From an uncultured Ferrovum sp. (GTDB lineage: Bacteria > Pseudomonadota > Gammaproteobacteria > Burkholderiales > Ferrovaceae), in assembly GCA_903867885.1 (NCBI GenBank), contig CAIPTD010000058.1, forward strand, positions 1 to 64,000: 64,000 nt of DNA. Reading direction: 5' to 3'. A model generated the notes under the pieces. It worked only from the letters and a program-made list of their open reading frames with translations, did not search any database and was not told the origin of the DNA. The position numbers and the translations under genes were made by a program. Positions within the stretch are counted from its first letter, which is position 1, and each line of letters opens with the position of its first letter. Below are positions 62,286 to 64,000 of this stretch, piece after piece.

Positions 62286-63135
62286 AAGACACCGCCTTCT
62301 GGATGCGTCCAATTAAGGTATCCAGCAACATTCCCACCACGCCAATTAAAAGAATTGCAAAGATCACGCTTGAGAGAGAGAGGTTGTTCCACTCATTCCA
62401 TAAGAAATAGCCCACCCCTGTCCCGCCTACCAACATTTCAGCTGCCACGATGACGAGCCAAGCAATTCCCATTGAAATCCGCATGCCAGTCAATATGGTA
62501 GGCGCTGCTGCAGGCAGAATCACCAGAAAAGCTTTACGAAGAGGAGAAACCTCAAGTGTTTTGGCAACGTTCAGTAATTCCTTACGCACATTGGCAACTC
62601 CAAAAGCGGTATTGAGCAACATCGGCCATAGAGAGCAAATAAAAATGACAAAGATGCCCGAGATAGAGGAATCTTTAATGGTGTAAAGCGCAATCGGCAT
62701 CCATGCGAGGGGAGAGATGGGTTTGAGAATTTGAATAAAAGGGTTGAAAGTCTGATAGGCCAAGGGAGACATCCCAATCAAAAAACCAAATGGGACGGCG
62801 ACTAAGGTTGCCAATAAGAAACCTAAGCCCACCCTTGCAAGCGAATAGGCAAGCTGTATCCCAATCCCCTTATCGTTGGGTCCATTGTCATAGAGGGGAT
62901 TAGATAATTGCTTGTAGATCGTTTGGCCAAGCTGTGTAGGAGTAGGGAAACCACTCTTTTGAGTACTCTCTCCACCACCTGCACTCATCAAGTCTGCATA
63001 TTCACTAGAGGTGGCCGCACCAACTGGTTTGGGCGCAGACTTCGGTAGGGTCTCAATTTGCCAAATCAAAAGTAAAAAGAACAGTACCAAAAGGGATAGG
63101 ACTGTAGCTTTAAGTCGTAAGGATGCTTTTTTCAT
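62275..63135 (-). CDS. ABC transporter permease (NrtB/CynB-like)
   Basis: 286-residue integral membrane protein with about six hydrophobic segments and the EAA loop region ([44 protein letters not shown]). The N-terminal segment 10-30 is followed by an extended linker. Adjacent cynS and the binding protein suggest cyanate import, though nitrate import is equally possible. Confidence 0.9.
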   Translation of the reverse strand: MKKASLRLKATVLSLLVLFFLLLIWQIETLPKSAPKPVGAATSSEYADLMSAGGGESTQKSGFPTPTQLGQTIYKQLSNPLYDNGPNDKGIGIQLAYSLARVGLGFLLATLVAVPFGFLIGMSPLAYQTFNPFIQILKPISPLAWMPIALYTIKDSSISGIFVIFICSLWPMLLNTAFGVANVRKELLNVAKTLEVSPLRKAFLVILPAAAPTILTGMRISMGIAWLVIVAAEMLVGGTGVGYFLWNEWNNLSLSSVIFAILLIGVVGMLLDTLIGRIQKAVSYAD

Positions 63136-63149
63136 GACGGATTTTTTAA

Positions 63150-64000
63150 TTACCCTTTTGAAAATGTTGGGAAAGACTTAAGGTATGCACCCGGTTGTGA
63201 GGCATCAAATTCCTTACCCATGATCTTGAATTTTTTATGCCCAGATTTATCATCATCGGCAAACGTGAGCCCTGTTTCACTCATGTATTTCTTGGCATCG
63301 GTGAGCAAGAACACTTTTTCAGAAATGTCTTTGTAATTCACATCTCCTTTGATGTAACCCCAACGTTGCATTTGGGTCAGCATCCATGTGGCCATGGAGT
63401 ACCACGGAATTGGGTTGAAGTCGATGCGATCCGGAACATTCCTTACATTGCCCAAGCCGTCGGCAAACTTGCCCGTTAATACTTGCATGACCACCGTTTC
63501 AGGTTGGTTCAGATAGTTCGGTGCGCAGATCGCTTTAGCAATCATCGGGCGATTGGCAGGATCCCTTGCCATGGCTGTTGCGTTTAATACGGCTCGATAT
63601 AACGCTGCAAACGTATTTGGATTCTTTTTAATAAATTCTTCAGAAGTACCAAAGGCACAGCAAGGGTGACCATCCCAAATATCTCGGGTAAGAATATGAA
63701 TGAATCCAACCTCATCAAACACTGCGCGCTGATTAAATGGATCGGGGCCCAAGAATCCATCAATATTCCCTGCTCGCAAATTGGCCACCATTTCGGGCGG
63801 GGGAGTAACTCGAATCTGAATGTCTTTGTCTGGGTCTAGACCTGCTTGCGCGACGTAATAACGCAGTAAAAAGTTGTGCATTGAGTAATCAAACGGTACA
63901 GCAAATTTCATGCCCTTCCAGTTTTTGGGGTCGCGATTGTCTTTATGTTTCAGCGCAAGTGTGATTGCCTGACCATTTACATTTTGAATCGCAGCAACAC
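63150..64000 (-). CDS. NrtA/CynA-type substrate-binding protein (partial)
   Basis: 3' part of an ABC substrate-binding gene that runs off the window end; the visible sequence continues in frame past 63911 (QNVNGQAITLALKHKD) to the edge. Blocks PFDYSMHNFLLRYYVAQAGLDP, VTPPPEMVANLRAGNIDGFLGPDPFNQRAVFDEVGF and WYSMATWMLTQMQRWGY mark the NrtA family. First gene of the cyanate-linked operon; its N-terminus and promoter lie outside. Confidence 0.88.
   Translation of the reverse strand, partial: VAAIQNVNGQAITLALKHKDNRDPKNWKGMKFAVPFDYSMHNFLLRYYVAQAGLDPDKDIQIRVTPPPEMVANLRAGNIDGFLGPDPFNQRAVFDEVGFIHILTRDIWDGHPCCAFGTSEEFIKKNPNTFAALYRAVLNATAMARDPANRPMIAKAICAPNYLNQPETVVMQVLTGKFADGLGNVRNVPDRIDFNPIPWYSMATWMLTQMQRWGYIKGDVNYKDISEKVFLLTDAKKYMSETGLTFADDDKSGHKKFKIMGKEFDASQPGAYLKSFPTFSKG

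Overview
The window looks like a chromosome segment of a moderate-GC betaproteobacterium, most likely Burkholderiales. This is inferred from gene content and order (ompR-envZ, tsaB-rimI-udg facing lplT, phoH-bcp, rdgC, a 258-residue ferredoxin-NADP reductase ending AFVEK, and ybiB behind the assimilatory nitrate reductase); no rRNA or tRNA was seen to confirm it. Coding density is very high, many genes overlap by 4 nt (ATGA/TTGA), and GTG or TTG starts are common. No insertion sequences, CRISPR arrays or phage genes were recognised.

Regions. 1-7.5 kb: an MgtA-type P-ATPase, an NlpC/P60 hydrolase, a DinG/YoaA-type helicase with its terminator, and an unusual pair of lipoproteins. 7.5-10 kb: OmpR/EnvZ, followed by a decayed PIN-domain (VapC-like) fragment. 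10-18.3 kb: a lipoprotein phosphoesterase, tsaB-rimI-udg, LplT, a fluoroacetate-dehalogenase-like hydrolase, PhoH, Bcp and an ArnD-like deacetylase. 18.4-30.6 kb: TypA, SirB1, molybdenum-cofactor genes (mobB, moaD, moaE), a SufU-like scaffold, RdgC, a complete RND efflux system and SrkA. 30.6-37 kb: Fpr, PrfC, a SoxCD-like sulfite dehydrogenase pair and a divergent PQQ-type propeller protein. 37-43.4 kb: a FemAB/GNAT-like protein with two SMR transporters, a PPP-type phosphatase, YaeQ, a degenerate LuxR-type regulator and a sterol-desaturase/creatininase fusion. 43.5-52 kb: a tad (Flp pilus) locus in one direction. 52-64 kb: a nitrogen-scavenging island with nitrate assimilation (nrtA-nirB-nirD-nasA-ybiB) behind a sigma-54 promoter and a structured leader with a short peptide ORF, convergent with a cyanate cluster (cynS and an NrtABD-type ABC transporter, the last gene cut by the window end).

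The parts connect. Molybdenum-cofactor genes supply the two molybdoenzymes in the window, the SoxC-like sulfite dehydrogenase and NasA. Nitrate and nitrite reduction and cyanate hydrolysis all end in ammonium, which fits sigma-54 nitrogen control. The most unusual items are the desaturase-creatininase fusion coupled to a response regulator with a damaged phosphorylation pocket, the PQQ-type protein lacking the catalytic aspartate, and the leader of the nitrate operon.
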